From contig NZ_QXML01000003.1 in assembly GCF_003583985.1 (NCBI RefSeq), forward strand, positions 186,001 through 250,000: a DNA stretch of 64,000 nucleotides, written 5' to 3'. Origin of the DNA: Algoriphagus lacus. GTDB taxonomy: Bacteria; Bacteroidota; Bacteroidia; Cytophagales; Cyclobacteriaceae. Shown in pieces: positions 48,877 through 58,717 of this stretch. How positions within the stretch are numbered: position 1 is the stretch's first letter; each line of letters begins with the position of its first letter. Under the pieces are notes generated by a model, which saw nothing but the letters and a program-made list of their open reading frames with translations, had not been told where the DNA came from and did not search any database. The position numbers were made by a program, and so were the translations under genes.

Positions 48877-49377
48877 TTGAAAAAACCTATTTTTCTCGCT
48901 GTTGCCATTTTTGTTTTGGCATTTATTTCATTCTCTCCACAGGCTCTAGCTCAATATGGCGCCTACAACACCATGATTGGATTTCGGGCTGGAACCTCCG
49001 TTGGGGGATCAGTTAAGCGATTTGTTACCGATCACTCCGCAGTGGAGCTCATGGTATTCAATCGTTGGAAGGGATGGAATGCGGTCCTCCTTTATGAGCA
49101 CCATATGGATATTCGAGAATTTAGAGGAATGGAGTGGTACCTGGGAGGTGGAGGCCATTATGGGATTTGGAAAGAGCCCCAAGCTGAACCGCCTTGGGTT
49201 TATAAAGGGACCGAGGACTATAAAGCATATGGAGTAGATTTTATAGTCGGTTTAGAATATAATTTTTATAATACTAACATCTATTTGAGTTTAGATTGGA
49301 AGCCTGCATATAATTTTGTTGACTTTACAAAGCTTTGGTGGGACGAAGCATCCTTCACATTGAGATATTCCTTTTAA
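48877..49377 (+). CDS. Small outer-membrane beta-barrel protein (TTG start)
   Basis: 166 residues. The only start that keeps the full signal peptide (MKKPIFLAVAIFVLAFISFS, then PQALAQ) is TTG at 48877. The mature part has alternating aromatic strands (YNTMIGFRAGTSVGGSVKRF, AVELMVFNRWKGWNAVLLYEHH, VDFIVGLEYNFYNTNIYLSLDWKPAYNF) ending in TLRYSF, whose terminal Phe marks a BAM-dependent barrel. Function unknown. A strong terminator follows directly. Confidence 0.72.
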   Translation: MKKPIFLAVAIFVLAFISFSPQALAQYGAYNTMIGFRAGTSVGGSVKRFVTDHSAVELMVFNRWKGWNAVLLYEHHMDIREFRGMEWYLGGGGHYGIWKEPQAEPPWVYKGTEDYKAYGVDFIVGLEYNFYNTNIYLSLDWKPAYNFVDFTKLWWDEASFTLRYSF

Positions 49378-49385
49378 AATTGAAA

Positions 49386-49414
49386 AACCGGTTAAAAAAA
49401 GAACCGGTTTTTTT
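49386..49414 (+). terminator. Rho-independent terminator
   Basis: AACCGGTT (49386) pairs with AACCGGTT (49402; the octamer is self-complementary) around an A-rich loop, followed by a T run. It ends the bshC/cyclo-ligase/barrel group. As it is partly symmetrical it may also act on the other strand. Confidence 0.85.
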
Positions 49415-49822
49415 CTTTTCTTCAAGAAACCTGAAAAAAGTTTGAAAAAAAACACCCTAAAATTTCGGATTTTTGATTTTTCCAATTTTTCATTTTTGAA
49501 TTCCCTTCTCTTTTGAAATTTTATTAGAAAAATTTAATAAAAGGGTAGATTTTATTCTTAAAAAGGTTAAAAAAACAGCTTTTCAGGGCAGTAAAAATAT
49601 TTTTTCCAGTTGAAAATAATTTTTGATTTTCAACTTTTTTGGCTTTTGGCCGAATATTGTTTCGGTAATGTTAAAAAATCCATCCAATCTGGTTAAGATT
49701 TGTTAAAAATGGGCATATTTTCCAAATAAAAAGGTTTTGGGGCCATTGAAACAAATTTTTTACCGCTTTTGAAATTAACCCAGAATAAATTTTCTTTACG
49801 AATCAACTAAACTAAATACCTT
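49415..49822 (+). other. Long AT-rich intergenic region / probable 5' leader of the SusC operon
   Basis: About 400 bp without a coding frame, very rich in T and A runs. It begins with an ATTTCGGATTTTTGATTTTT segment like the dispersed intergenic repeats (near 49460). A TAAGATTTG at 49694 resembles the promoter box with one extra spacer base; a small CCGAA/TTCGG hairpin lies near 49653. A long untranslated leader before SusC suggests post-transcriptional or sigma/anti-sigma type control, but no regulator gene is adjacent and no known riboswitch is recognised. Confidence 0.5.
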
Positions 49823-52800
49823 ATGAGAAAAGCTTTACTCTTTGTTGTTGCGCTTTTCACCATGGCCCTCAGTTATGAGGTGTCGGCGCAACAACGGGTA
49901 ATTACCGGCAAGGTAATTTCCGAGGAAGACGGTCTCGGGTTGCCAGGGGCAACGGTTCTCGTGAAAGGTACGACAGTAGGTACTACCACCGATTTGGATG
50001 GTAATTACTCTATCAACGTACCCGCGGGATCAGATGTCCTGATTTTCTCTTTCGTAGGTCTAAAGACCATGGAAGAGGCAATCGGTAACCGATCCGTAGT
50101 CAATGTCACTCTTGCGACTGACGCTGCTCAACTATCCGAAGTGGTAGTAACAGCGATCGGTATCGAAAGAGAGAAGAAAGCACTGGGTTACGCAGTAACT
50201 TCAGTGGACAATTCGCAGCTGGAAAACAGACCAGAGGCAGACGTGGCCCGCGTACTTCAGGGCAAAGTTCCAGGGGTGAACATCACCTCTACCAACGGTA
50301 TGTCCGGTTCCGGTACCAACATGGTAATCCGGGGTTACAAATCGGCGACGGGAAATAACCAGCCACTATTTGTAGTGGACGGTGTGCCTTTTAACACCAG
50401 CACAAACGCCCAGAACGGCTTTACTACTGGTGGAGCTACAACATCTTCCCGATTCCTGGATATCGATCCAAACAACATCGAGAGCATGTCTGTACTGAAA
50501 GGTCTTTCTGCAACGGTTCTCTATGGTGACCAAGGTAGAAACGGGGTAATCCTGATCACTACCAAATCTGGTGCTTCCAAGAGAAAAGCTGCCGAAGTAA
50601 CCATCAACCAGTCTGTATTTACCAACGAGGCAGCTTCTTTGCCTACTTATGGTCAAGTATATGGAAATGGTTTTCAGCAGGCTCCTGGTTTCTTCTTCTC
50701 AAACTTCGGTCCGAGAATGGATACTGGATTGACTATCAATCACCCTTACGCTACTTCATCCGTAGCAGCTATCCGTAATGAATTCCCTCAGTTTTGGGTG
50801 GATGGAAAAGTAGGTGGAACTCCGGTTCAGTATGAATACAAGGCCTACAAAGATCCATCTGAAATTTTCTTCAGAACTGGCTTGGTGTCAAATACCTCAG
50901 TTCAGATTGCAGGTGGTTCCGACAGAACTGGATTCAACGCTAGCTTTGGTTATACTGATGAGGAAGGCTATGTTCCTGGTAACGAGTTGGAAAAATACAA
51001 CTTTGGATTGGGTATGAATTCTGCTATCACTGATAAATTGTCAGTGAACTCTTCATTCACTTTCGCAATCACTGATCTGAAGACTCCTCCTGTGAATGCT
51101 TCTTACGGATCTGGTAGTGATATTCCTTCCGTATTCGGACACGTGTTGTTCACTCCGCGTTCCGTGGATTTGGAAAATCTTCCTTTCGAACTTCCATCCG
51201 ATAAGAGCTCTGTTTACTTCAGAGGCGGTAATGACATTACTAACCCTAACTGGTTGGTTAAGTACTACTCAAACACTTCCAAAGTAAATCGATTCTTCAA
51301 TTCCACTTCTTTGAATTACGACATCAACGATGATTTCTCAGTAACCTACCGCATAGGTTTGGATACGTATACAGAGTTGCAGGAAATTAGGTACAATAAA
51401 GGGGGCGCAACTGCCAACTTGGCAACCAGAAATGGTTACTACAGATCAATCAACATCAACAATACCATCTGGAATCAGGATTTGATCTTGAACTGGAAGA
51501 AGGATATTTCTGATAAAATTGGTTTGAGTGCCTTGCTTGGAGGTAACAGCCGATTTGACTCTTACAATCAAAACGGTATAGCTTCTCAAGGACAGCTTGC
51601 ATTCGGCTTGTTCAGACATTCAAACTTCAGAACTTCTGCTAACACAGATGCCTACTCTGGAGGTTCTTTGAACTTCACACAGGAAGAAAGAAGATACGGT
51701 GTGTATGCAAACGTAACTTTTGATTATTCCGATTACCTGTTCCTGAACATGTCCGCTAGAAATGACTGGACTTCAACAGTTGAAAAGCAGAACAGAAGTA
51801 TTCTTTATCCAGGAGCTTCTATCTCATTTATCCCAACCACTGCATTTGACTGGAGTTCTTCAACGTTGAATGACTTGAAAGTTAGATTGGGCTATGGTAC
51901 TTCTGCTGGTTATCCTTCACCATACAATACACGAAATGTATTGGCACAGTCTGCCAGAGCATTTGATGTGAATGGAGCAGTGACGACCACTCACTCAGTA
52001 TCAAACACATTAGGAAACCCTAACTTGAAGCCAGAGCTTCATGGTGAGCTTGAATTAGGTGTTGAGGGTGTTATGTTTAATAACAAATTGAGATTTGACA
52101 TCTCAGTTTATGAGAAAAACACCAGAGATTTGATTACCAATGCTCCAATTGATCCATCTACCGGATTTACATTCACTGCGATCAACATCGGTAAAATCAG
52201 AACAAGAGGTGCTGAAGTTCAGGCTACTGTGACTCCAGTTTCTACTGCTTCCGGTTTTGTTTGGAACTCTACTTTGAACTGGTCAAAGTATAGAACTGAA
52301 GTAATTGAACTTGGTGGTGGTTTGGAAGAAGTGGTAATTGCCGGATTTACTGACTTGGGTAACTTCGCAATTCCTGGCAAACCGTTCAACATCATCAGAG
52401 GTATTGGTTTTGACAGAGCTCCTGATGGACAGCCTATCATCCTTTCCAATGGTGTTCATAAGCCTACTTCCGAAAACGTTGACTTAGGTGATCCAAACCC
52501 AGCTTGGAATGGTTCTTGGATTAACAACTTTACCTTCAAAGGATTCACGTTCAACTTCATGTTGGAATATAGACATAAAGGTGCCGTATTCTCCAACACT
52601 GTAACTGCTACATTGGCCCGTGGTGTAACCAAGGATCCAGTAGCTGACAGAGAGTTGACCTTTATCATGCCAGGTGTAAGACAGGATGGTACAAATGCTG
52701 ACGGAACTCCTAAGTATATTCCTAACGACTATCAAATCTCCGCTGCTGATTACTTCTTCTCTGGTTACCAGGGAGCGACTGACGAGCCCAACATTTTTGA

Positions 52801-53056
52801 TGGTTCTATGATCCGGTTGAGAGAAGTTTCATTGGCTTACCAGTTGCCTAATAACTTGATGTCGAAGACTCCTTTCAAGAGAGCATCTATCGCGCTAAGT
52901 GGTACCAACTTGTGGTTTGAAGCACTTAACTTCCCTCCTAATATGAACTTTGACGTAGACGTGTTGGGTACAGGGGTAGGTAACGGACTTGGATTCGATT
53001 TCGTAACTGGTCCTAGCTCCAGAAGAGTGGGTGGAACGTTAACTCTTACTTTCTAA
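49823..53056 (+). CDS. SusC/RagA family TonB-linked outer-membrane transporter
   Basis: 1077 residues. Signal peptide (to SAQQ), carboxypeptidase-like regulatory domain (VITGKVISEEDGLGLPGATV and GTTTDLDGNYSINVP), the TonB-box area with the SEVVVTAIG signature, a plug domain (VARVLQGKVPGVNI, NMVIRGYKS, PLFVVDGVPFN, IESMSVLKGLSATVLYGDQGRNGVI), then the 22-strand barrel ending in GGTLTLTF. It imports a nutrient as a lid-and-barrel pair with SusD. Codons here favour AGA for Arg and AAC/TTG, unlike the surrounding genes, suggesting high expression. No glycosidase is linked; the substrate is unknown. Confidence 0.96.
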   Translation: MRKALLFVVALFTMALSYEVSAQQRVITGKVISEEDGLGLPGATVLVKGTTVGTTTDLDGNYSINVPAGSDVLIFSFVGLKTMEEAIGNRSVVNVTLATDAAQLSEVVVTAIGIEREKKALGYAVTSVDNSQLENRPEADVARVLQGKVPGVNITSTNGMSGSGTNMVIRGYKSATGNNQPLFVVDGVPFNTSTNAQNGFTTGGATTSSRFLDIDPNNIESMSVLKGLSATVLYGDQGRNGVILITTKSGASKRKAAEVTINQSVFTNEAASLPTYGQVYGNGFQQAPGFFFSNFGPRMDTGLTINHPYATSSVAAIRNEFPQFWVDGKVGGTPVQYEYKAYKDPSEIFFRTGLVSNTSVQIAGGSDRTGFNASFGYTDEEGYVPGNELEKYNFGLGMNSAITDKLSVNSSFTFAITDLKTPPVNASYGSGSDIPSVFGHVLFTPRSVDLENLPFELPSDKSSVYFRGGNDITNPNWLVKYYSNTSKVNRFFNSTSLNYDINDDFSVTYRIGLDTYTELQEIRYNKGGATANLATRNGYYRSININNTIWNQDLILNWKKDISDKIGLSALLGGNSRFDSYNQNGIASQGQLAFGLFRHSNFRTSANTDAYSGGSLNFTQEERRYGVYANVTFDYSDYLFLNMSARNDWTSTVEKQNRSILYPGASISFIPTTAFDWSSSTLNDLKVRLGYGTSAGYPSPYNTRNVLAQSARAFDVNGAVTTTHSVSNTLGNPNLKPELHGELELGVEGVMFNNKLRFDISVYEKNTRDLITNAPIDPSTGFTFTAINIGKIRTRGAEVQATVTPVSTASGFVWNSTLNWSKYRTEVIELGGGLEEVVIAGFTDLGNFAIPGKPFNIIRGIGFDRAPDGQPIILSNGVHKPTSENVDLGDPNPAWNGSWINNFTFKGFTFNFMLEYRHKGAVFSNTVTATLARGVTKDPVADRELTFIMPGVRQDGTNADGTPKYIPNDYQISAADYFFSGYQGATDEPNIFDGSMIRLREVSLAYQLPNNLMSKTPFKRASIALSGTNLWFEALNFPPNMNFDVDVLGTGVGNGLGFDFVTGPSSRRVGGTLTLTF

Positions 53057-53067
53057 CCCTAATAGAG

Positions 53068-54729
53068 ATGACAATGAAAAGATTTATATACGGCCTGACA
53101 GTTGCAACCACATTGGTTTTTGCAACGTCTTGCGAAGAAAAATTGGATGAACTGTTGGAAAACCCAAATGCAGTTAACGCGACGACTGCATCACCGGACT
53201 TCCTCTTAAACAGAATCCAGTTGGATTACAAGGATTTGTGGTATGGAATTTCCGACAGAGGAGCAAGACTTACCCGTCAAATCAACCAAGGTTCTGCTTT
53301 GTATATCAACGCATATACTGCTATTTCCACAAACGGAACATGGACAAATGCCTACGCCAATATTCTGGCTGATATCGAGTTTTTGGAGCCGCTTGCTGAA
53401 GCATCCAACTTCCAAAGACACCTTGGTATTGCTAAAACAATCAAAGCGATGGTGCTTTTTGACATGGTTGATACTTATGGGGATATTCCTTATACTGAAG
53501 CACTTGATGCTGCAAACTTCAATCCTAAGACAGACACTGGTCAGGCAGTTTATGCCGCTGCGTTTGCTTTGTTGAATGAAGCTGCAGGTCACTTTACGGC
53601 TGCTACTTCTGCAGGAAGTCCAAACGATTATTATTACAACAGAAACTATACCCGTTGGGTAAAACTGATCAACACGTTGAAGTTGAGGTATTTCCTCAAT
53701 ACCAAGTTGGTTGACGCTGCAGCTTCAAAGGCTGGAATTAATGCGTTGATTGCTGAAAACAACATGTTGGGTGCAACAGATAGTTTTGTTTTCCAATTTG
53801 GTACTACTGCTGCTGATCCGGATTCTAGACATCCTAAGTTTGCTGGACAGTATACCCAAGGCGGTGGTGATTATCAGTCTACTGATTTCATGCATCATTT
53901 GACAGTCGATAAGGGTTTTGACGATCCGCGTGTTAGATACTATATGTATCGTCAGGTATTGACCAATACTACGAATGTGGATGAGCAAGAGTGCGTTTCT
54001 CAATTGCCTCCTTCTCATTATTTGGTAGGCAACTTCCCTTACTGTAATCCAGCGGGTAACAAAGGTTACTGGGGTAGAGATCACTTAGATCCAGACGGTA
54101 TTCCACCAGATGGTTTGAAGAGAACTGCATACGGGGTATTTCCTGCTGGTGGTCGATTTGACAACAACAGCGCAGTTCCTGTAAACAACCCTGCTTTGGG
54201 AGCAAGAGGAGCCGGTATTCACCCAATTATGTTGGCAGCTTATGTTGACTTTATGCTAGCTGAAGCAGCCCTTACATTGGGAACAAATGGCGATCCAAAA
54301 GCACTACTTGCTTCAGGGATTACCAAGCATATCAATTATGTAAGAGCCTTCTCTGTTGCAACAAGTGAAAGTGCCGCAATCAATGCTATCATTAGCGATG
54401 CAGAACATGCTCGTCAAAGAGACAGTTATGTTGCGTTTGTAAACTCACGCTATGATGCTGCGGCTAACGCAAGTGCAAAAATGAATGTGATTGGTAGAGA
54501 ATATTGGTTGGCTTTGTATGGTAATGGACATGAGTCGTATAATCTATACAGAAGAACCGGTAAGCCTGAAAGATTGCAGCCAGCTTTGGAAGCAGATCCA
54601 GGACCATTTATTCGGTCTTTCCTGTATCCAAACAACTATATGGTAACCAATACCAATGCTGTTCAGAAGCCTAATAACGCTGTACAAGTGTTCTGGGATA
54701 AGAATCCTGCATCACCTTGGATTTATTAA
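53068..54729 (+). CDS. SusD/RagB family (SusD-like_2) nutrient-binding lipoprotein
   Basis: 553 residues. Start at ATG 53068 or 53074; the signal peptide ends at lipobox FATSC, which anchors it in the outer membrane. The helical SusD scaffold is recognisable in LLNRIQLDYKDLWY, FQRHLGIAKTIKAMVLFDMVDTYGDIPY (the TPR-like core with conserved DTYGDIPY), MLAAYVDFMLAEAAL and REYWLALYGNGHESYNLYRRTG. It forms the lid of the SusC barrel. It starts 12 nt after SusC and is followed 19 nt later by another lipoprotein gene. Confidence 0.95.
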   Translation: MTMKRFIYGLTVATTLVFATSCEEKLDELLENPNAVNATTASPDFLLNRIQLDYKDLWYGISDRGARLTRQINQGSALYINAYTAISTNGTWTNAYANILADIEFLEPLAEASNFQRHLGIAKTIKAMVLFDMVDTYGDIPYTEALDAANFNPKTDTGQAVYAAAFALLNEAAGHFTAATSAGSPNDYYYNRNYTRWVKLINTLKLRYFLNTKLVDAAASKAGINALIAENNMLGATDSFVFQFGTTAADPDSRHPKFAGQYTQGGGDYQSTDFMHHLTVDKGFDDPRVRYYMYRQVLTNTTNVDEQECVSQLPPSHYLVGNFPYCNPAGNKGYWGRDHLDPDGIPPDGLKRTAYGVFPAGGRFDNNSAVPVNNPALGARGAGIHPIMLAAYVDFMLAEAALTLGTNGDPKALLASGITKHINYVRAFSVATSESAAINAIISDAEHARQRDSYVAFVNSRYDAAANASAKMNVIGREYWLALYGNGHESYNLYRRTGKPERLQPALEADPGPFIRSFLYPNNYMVTNTNAVQKPNNAVQVFWDKNPASPWIY

Positions 54730-54747
54730 CCAAAAAATTTAGAAAAA

Positions 54748-55680
54748 ATGAAAATGCTAAAATATAGTTTCGGCTTATTGGCTACAGCACTCATCTTTCT
54801 AAGCTCTTGTAGAGATTTCGTGGAGCCTAATGTTCCGTACAGCGAATTTGATAACGGTGCTTATTTGAGAACAATTGCCAGAACGAGCACAACCTTTAAC
54901 TTCTTCAATCTTGCAGGTTCAAAGTTTGCACTTACACTTGAGGCGGTTGATAAGGAAGATGGAGCTACAGTGGAAACTGTAGAAATCCGTGTCCGTCATA
55001 GAAGATTAATTGCAGGTGTAGGCTTAAAGTACACTCCAGCTAATGATGTGTTAGTTAAGACGCTTCAGGCTTCTGATTTTAAACCGAATGATCAATCCAG
55101 ATTTTTGAGAACGGCGTTTGAGATCACTGCAGCTGAGGCAATTACGGCCGTAGGCTTGACTCCTGCACAAATTGCAGGTGGAGATGTATTCGAATTCAGA
55201 TTGGTGTTGAATGACAAGTTTGGACGTGTATTCTCTACAAATAACGTGACTACTAACGTGGCTGGTGCTCCTTTCTATGCATCTCCATTCCAGTACAACG
55301 TTAGTGTGGTTTGTCCATCTGATTTGGCAGGCACCTATGCATTTGATGCATTGGAAACATTCTGTGGAAAAACCTTCTCAGGTTCTACTGTTTGGACTGC
55401 AGTTGCTTCAGTTGCTGGTGCTTACACCGTGAACGATGGTACCTTCGGTGCTTGGAATGCTTGTTATCCTGATACTTGGGGTAGTGGTAACGTGAGAATC
55501 AATGATGCTTGCGGTACATTGACTATGACCGGAACAGATAAGTATGGTGATAGCTACTCTATGAAGGTGTTGAGTTCAACTCCTACTGTCTTGACATTTG
55601 AGTGGGTAAACACTTACGGTGAATTTGGTACTGTGGCAGTTAAATCCAATGCTGGTAAACCTTGGCCAGCTTTGAAATAA
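54748..55680 (+). CDS. Surface lipoprotein of the SusCD operon, unknown function
   Basis: 310 residues. The signal peptide ends in lipobox FLSSC, indicating a lipoprotein. The mature part is beta-rich, Ig-like (TLEAVDKEDGATVETVEIRV; FEFRLVLNDKFGRVFSTNNV) with a C-terminal module rich in aromatic and Cys residues (AFDALETFCGKTF; ACYPDTWGSGNVR) that could be a ligand-binding surface. I recognise no named family beyond a resemblance to SusE-like binding proteins. Third gene of the operon, ended by a strong terminator. Likely an accessory ligand-capture protein. Confidence 0.8.
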   Translation: MKMLKYSFGLLATALIFLSSCRDFVEPNVPYSEFDNGAYLRTIARTSTTFNFFNLAGSKFALTLEAVDKEDGATVETVEIRVRHRRLIAGVGLKYTPANDVLVKTLQASDFKPNDQSRFLRTAFEITAAEAITAVGLTPAQIAGGDVFEFRLVLNDKFGRVFSTNNVTTNVAGAPFYASPFQYNVSVVCPSDLAGTYAFDALETFCGKTFSGSTVWTAVASVAGAYTVNDGTFGAWNACYPDTWGSGNVRINDACGTLTMTGTDKYGDSYSMKVLSSTPTVLTFEWVNTYGEFGTVAVKSNAGKPWPALK

Positions 55681-55700
55681 TAGGCTATTGATTCAGTTTA

Positions 55701-55732
55701 AAAGCAGTGCTCAAAAGGCACTGCTTTTTTTT
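55701..55732 (+). terminator. Rho-independent terminator after the SusCD operon
   Basis: AAAGCAGTGC (55701) pairs with GCACTGCTTT (55718) around a 7-nt loop, followed by TTTTT. Confidence 0.93.
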
Positions 55733-55753
55733 ATTCTTATTGGTCATTAATTA

Positions 55754-55773
55754 ATATTTGCAAAAGCAAATAT
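55754..55773. promoter_or_regulatory. Perfect 8-bp dyad (ATATTTGC AAAA GCAAATAT) upstream of sucA
   Basis: Two 8-bp arms are exact reverse complements around AAAA, 56 nt before the sucA ATG. The left arm contains ATATTTG, close to a -7 box, so a protein bound here could regulate transcription of sucA. Alternatively it is a small RNA hairpin in the leader. Confidence 0.45.
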
Positions 55774-55829
55774 GCAATTTTTTAATCCAGCAAATTGAGC
55801 TTAGTTTTGATGGTTCTCAAAAAATAACC

Positions 55830-58622
55830 ATGGATAAGTTCTCTTATATCGCTAATGCTCATGTTTCTTACATCGATGAGCTTTATGCTTCCTACAAAAA
55901 CGATCCTTCATCAATAGACCCAAGCTGGAAGGAATTTTTCGACGGATTTGACTTTGCTTTGGCAAATTACGGTCAGGAAGAAAACGGTTCTGGATCTGTA
56001 AAGCCTGTAGTAGCCTCTGTGCAGAAATCGGGCTCCTTGGCTTCTCCGGGTACCATTATGGACATGGAGCAATTGCCAAAGGAAATCAAGGTTCGTGCCC
56101 TGATTCATGCCTATCGATCAAGAGGTCACTTAAGATCAAAAACAAATCCTGTAAGGGAACGGAGAGACCGCAAGCCGATGATTGATCCTGAGAACTTCGG
56201 TCTCGGTTCGGATGACATGAATACCGTTTTTCAGGCTGGTAATGAAATTGGAATTGGAAATGCCAAATTAGCAGAGATCATTTCTGCGCTGAAAACGATT
56301 TACGAAGGCCCTATGGGTTTCGAATTTTTATATATCCGCGATGCTGAAATCCTAGATTGGTTTAAGTCTAAGGTTGAAAAAGAAGCTCTTGCATTCAATC
56401 CATCTTTTGAAGAAAAAAAGAGAATTCTTTTCAAATTGAATCAAGCGGTGGTGTTTGAAAATTTCTTGCATACCAAGTACCTCGGCCAAAAGAGATTTTC
56501 TCTTGAAGGCGGGGAGAGCACCATTCCTTTTCTAGATGCGGTTATCAATACTGGTGCCCAATTTGGGGTAGAAGAGGTAATGATCGGTATGGCCCACCGA
56601 GGGCGATTGAATGTGCTTTCCAATATCATGGGTAAAACCTATGAGCAAATTTTTTCAGAGTTTGAAGGAACTGCCAAACCAGATCTTACGATGGGTGACG
56701 GCGATGTGAAGTATCACATGGGCTATTCAAGTGATATAGTTACTCCTGAAGAAAAGAAAGTCCACCTGAAATTAGCGCCAAATCCTTCCCATCTTGAAGC
56801 AGTTAATCCTGTGGTGGAAGGTTTTATCAGAGCTAAAATTGATCATGCTCACAAAGGAGATGTAAAGAAAGCGTTACCAATACTGATCCACGGTGATGCT
56901 GCAGTTGCTGGCCAGGGCATTGTATATGAGGTGACTCAAATGGCAGGTCTAAAGGGTTACCATACTGGTGGAACTATTCATTTTGTGATCAATAACCAGG
57001 TGGGTTTCACTACTGATTTTGATGATGCACGTTCTTCCATTTATTGTACGGATGTAGCTAAGATTATCGATGCGCCAGTCATCCACGTCAATGGTGATAA
57101 TGCTGAAGCTGTGGTTTTTGCAGCAAAGTTGGCTGCTGAATTCCGTCAAAAATTCAGCAAAGACATCTTTGTGGATATGGTTTGTTATAGACGGCATGGA
57201 CACAACGAATCAGATGAACCAAAATTCACACAGCCAGAGCTGTATAATATCATCTCAAAGCACCCAAATCCTAGGGAGATTTATGTGAAAAAATTGACCG
57301 AAAGGGGTGATTTTGATGCAAAAATTGCAGCCCAGATGGATGAGGAGTTTCGTCAGCTTCTTCAGGATCGCCTGAACATGGTCAAAGAAAAACCACTTCC
57401 ATATCAGGCTACCAAGTTTGAAAGAGAATGGGCCAACCTAAGAAGGTCCACACCTGAGGATTTTGAGCAGTCTCCGGAAACAAGTATATCCACAGAAGCA
57501 ATAGAAAAAGTCGCAGATGCGCTGACGGTCATTCCTAAAGGATTTAGGCCGATCAAGCAGATCGAAGTTCAAATGAAACAGCGCAAAGACATGTTCTTTG
57601 AATCCAAAGAGTTGAACTGGGCATCTGCTGAATTACTTGCTTATGGATCGTTGCTTTTGGAAGGTAAGACCGTTCGGATTACTGGACAGGATGTACAAAG
57701 AGGTACGTTCTCACACCGTCACGCGGTGATTCATGATGCGAACACCAATCAGCCATATAACTCTTTGAAGGAATTGAAAGGAAGCAAAGGGCAATTCCAT
57801 ATTTATAACTCTCTCCTTTCTGAATATGCGGTGTTAGGTTTTGAATATGGATACGCAATGGCCAATCCTAATTCTTTGACCATTTGGGAAGGACAGTTTG
57901 GAGACTTTGCCAATGGTGCACAAACCATGATTGATCAGTTTATTTCTTCCGGAGAATCCAAGTGGCAAAAAATGAACGGTATTGTGATGCTGTTGCCACA
58001 TGGCTACGAAGGTCAAGGGCCCGAGCACTCCAACGCCCGTCCGGAGCGTTTCCTTCAGCTATCTGCCGAATACAACATGGTGGTTGCCAACATCACAGAA
58101 CCTTCCAATTTCTTCCACTTGTTGAGAAGACAAGTAGCCTGGGAATTTAGAAAACCATGCATAGTAATGTCTCCAAAGTCGTTGCTGAGACATCCAAAGG
58201 TAGTTTCTCCACTTTCTGAATTCACCTCAGGAAGATTCAGAGAGGTTTTACCGGATGCCACCGTCAATCCAAAAGAAGTAAAAAGGGTGATCCTTTGTAC
58301 CGGCAAAGTTTACTACGACCTGGAAGAAGCTAGAGAAAGGGATAAAATCAAGAATGTCGCTATCATTAGAGTAGAACAATTGCATCCACTTCCAAAGAAT
58401 CAGATTCTGGAGAATCTCAAACAATATAAAGGAGCTGAAGTAGTGTGGTTACAGGAAGAACCAGAAAATATGGGTTACTGGAATTACCTTCTGAGATTGC
58501 TTTACAAGGATTTACCAATGAGTGTAATTGCCCGTAAACCGAGTGCTTCACCTGCTACCGGATACAATAAAGTCCACGTGGAAGAACAAAAAACAATTGT
58601 TTCACAAGCGTTGAAGCTTTAA
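55830..58622 (+). CDS. sucA: 2-oxoglutarate dehydrogenase E1 component
   Basis: Start at ATG 55830 (MDKFSYIANAHVSYIDELY...), 930 residues, matching SucA proteins; the frame is open 24 codons further upstream without a better start. Thiamine-diphosphate and E1o landmarks: IGMAHRGRLNVL, HLEAVNPVVEG, HGDAAVAGQGIVYE, GGTIHFVINNQVGFTT, VFVDMVCYRRHGHNE-like DMVCYRRHGHNESDEP, then FSHRHAVIHD and LLPHGYEGQGPEHSNARPERFLQ. It decarboxylates 2-oxoglutarate and transfers the succinyl group to lipoyl-E2. sucB follows 95 nt downstream. Confidence 0.97.
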   Translation: MDKFSYIANAHVSYIDELYASYKNDPSSIDPSWKEFFDGFDFALANYGQEENGSGSVKPVVASVQKSGSLASPGTIMDMEQLPKEIKVRALIHAYRSRGHLRSKTNPVRERRDRKPMIDPENFGLGSDDMNTVFQAGNEIGIGNAKLAEIISALKTIYEGPMGFEFLYIRDAEILDWFKSKVEKEALAFNPSFEEKKRILFKLNQAVVFENFLHTKYLGQKRFSLEGGESTIPFLDAVINTGAQFGVEEVMIGMAHRGRLNVLSNIMGKTYEQIFSEFEGTAKPDLTMGDGDVKYHMGYSSDIVTPEEKKVHLKLAPNPSHLEAVNPVVEGFIRAKIDHAHKGDVKKALPILIHGDAAVAGQGIVYEVTQMAGLKGYHTGGTIHFVINNQVGFTTDFDDARSSIYCTDVAKIIDAPVIHVNGDNAEAVVFAAKLAAEFRQKFSKDIFVDMVCYRRHGHNESDEPKFTQPELYNIISKHPNPREIYVKKLTERGDFDAKIAAQMDEEFRQLLQDRLNMVKEKPLPYQATKFEREWANLRRSTPEDFEQSPETSISTEAIEKVADALTVIPKGFRPIKQIEVQMKQRKDMFFESKELNWASAELLAYGSLLLEGKTVRITGQDVQRGTFSHRHAVIHDANTNQPYNSLKELKGSKGQFHIYNSLLSEYAVLGFEYGYAMANPNSLTIWEGQFGDFANGAQTMIDQFISSGESKWQKMNGIVMLLPHGYEGQGPEHSNARPERFLQLSAEYNMVVANITEPSNFFHLLRRQVAWEFRKPCIVMSPKSLLRHPKVVSPLSEFTSGRFREVLPDATVNPKEVKRVILCTGKVYYDLEEARERDKIKNVAIIRVEQLHPLPKNQILENLKQYKGAEVVWLQEEPENMGYWNYLLRLLYKDLPMSVIARKPSASPATGYNKVHVEEQKTIVSQALKL

Positions 58623-58717
58623 TCTTATTCTGTAATGGAACTTATCCCGGTACTAGTTTTAAAAAAATAAGTCAATAACCTCCTTCCAAAATAACCCGAA
58701 GGATAAAATATAGAACC

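Noticed and set aside
55758..55829. 24-codon extension of sucA to 55758
   Set aside because: It covers the dyad at 55754-55773 and does not resemble SucA; the MDKFSYIANAH start at 55830 is typical.
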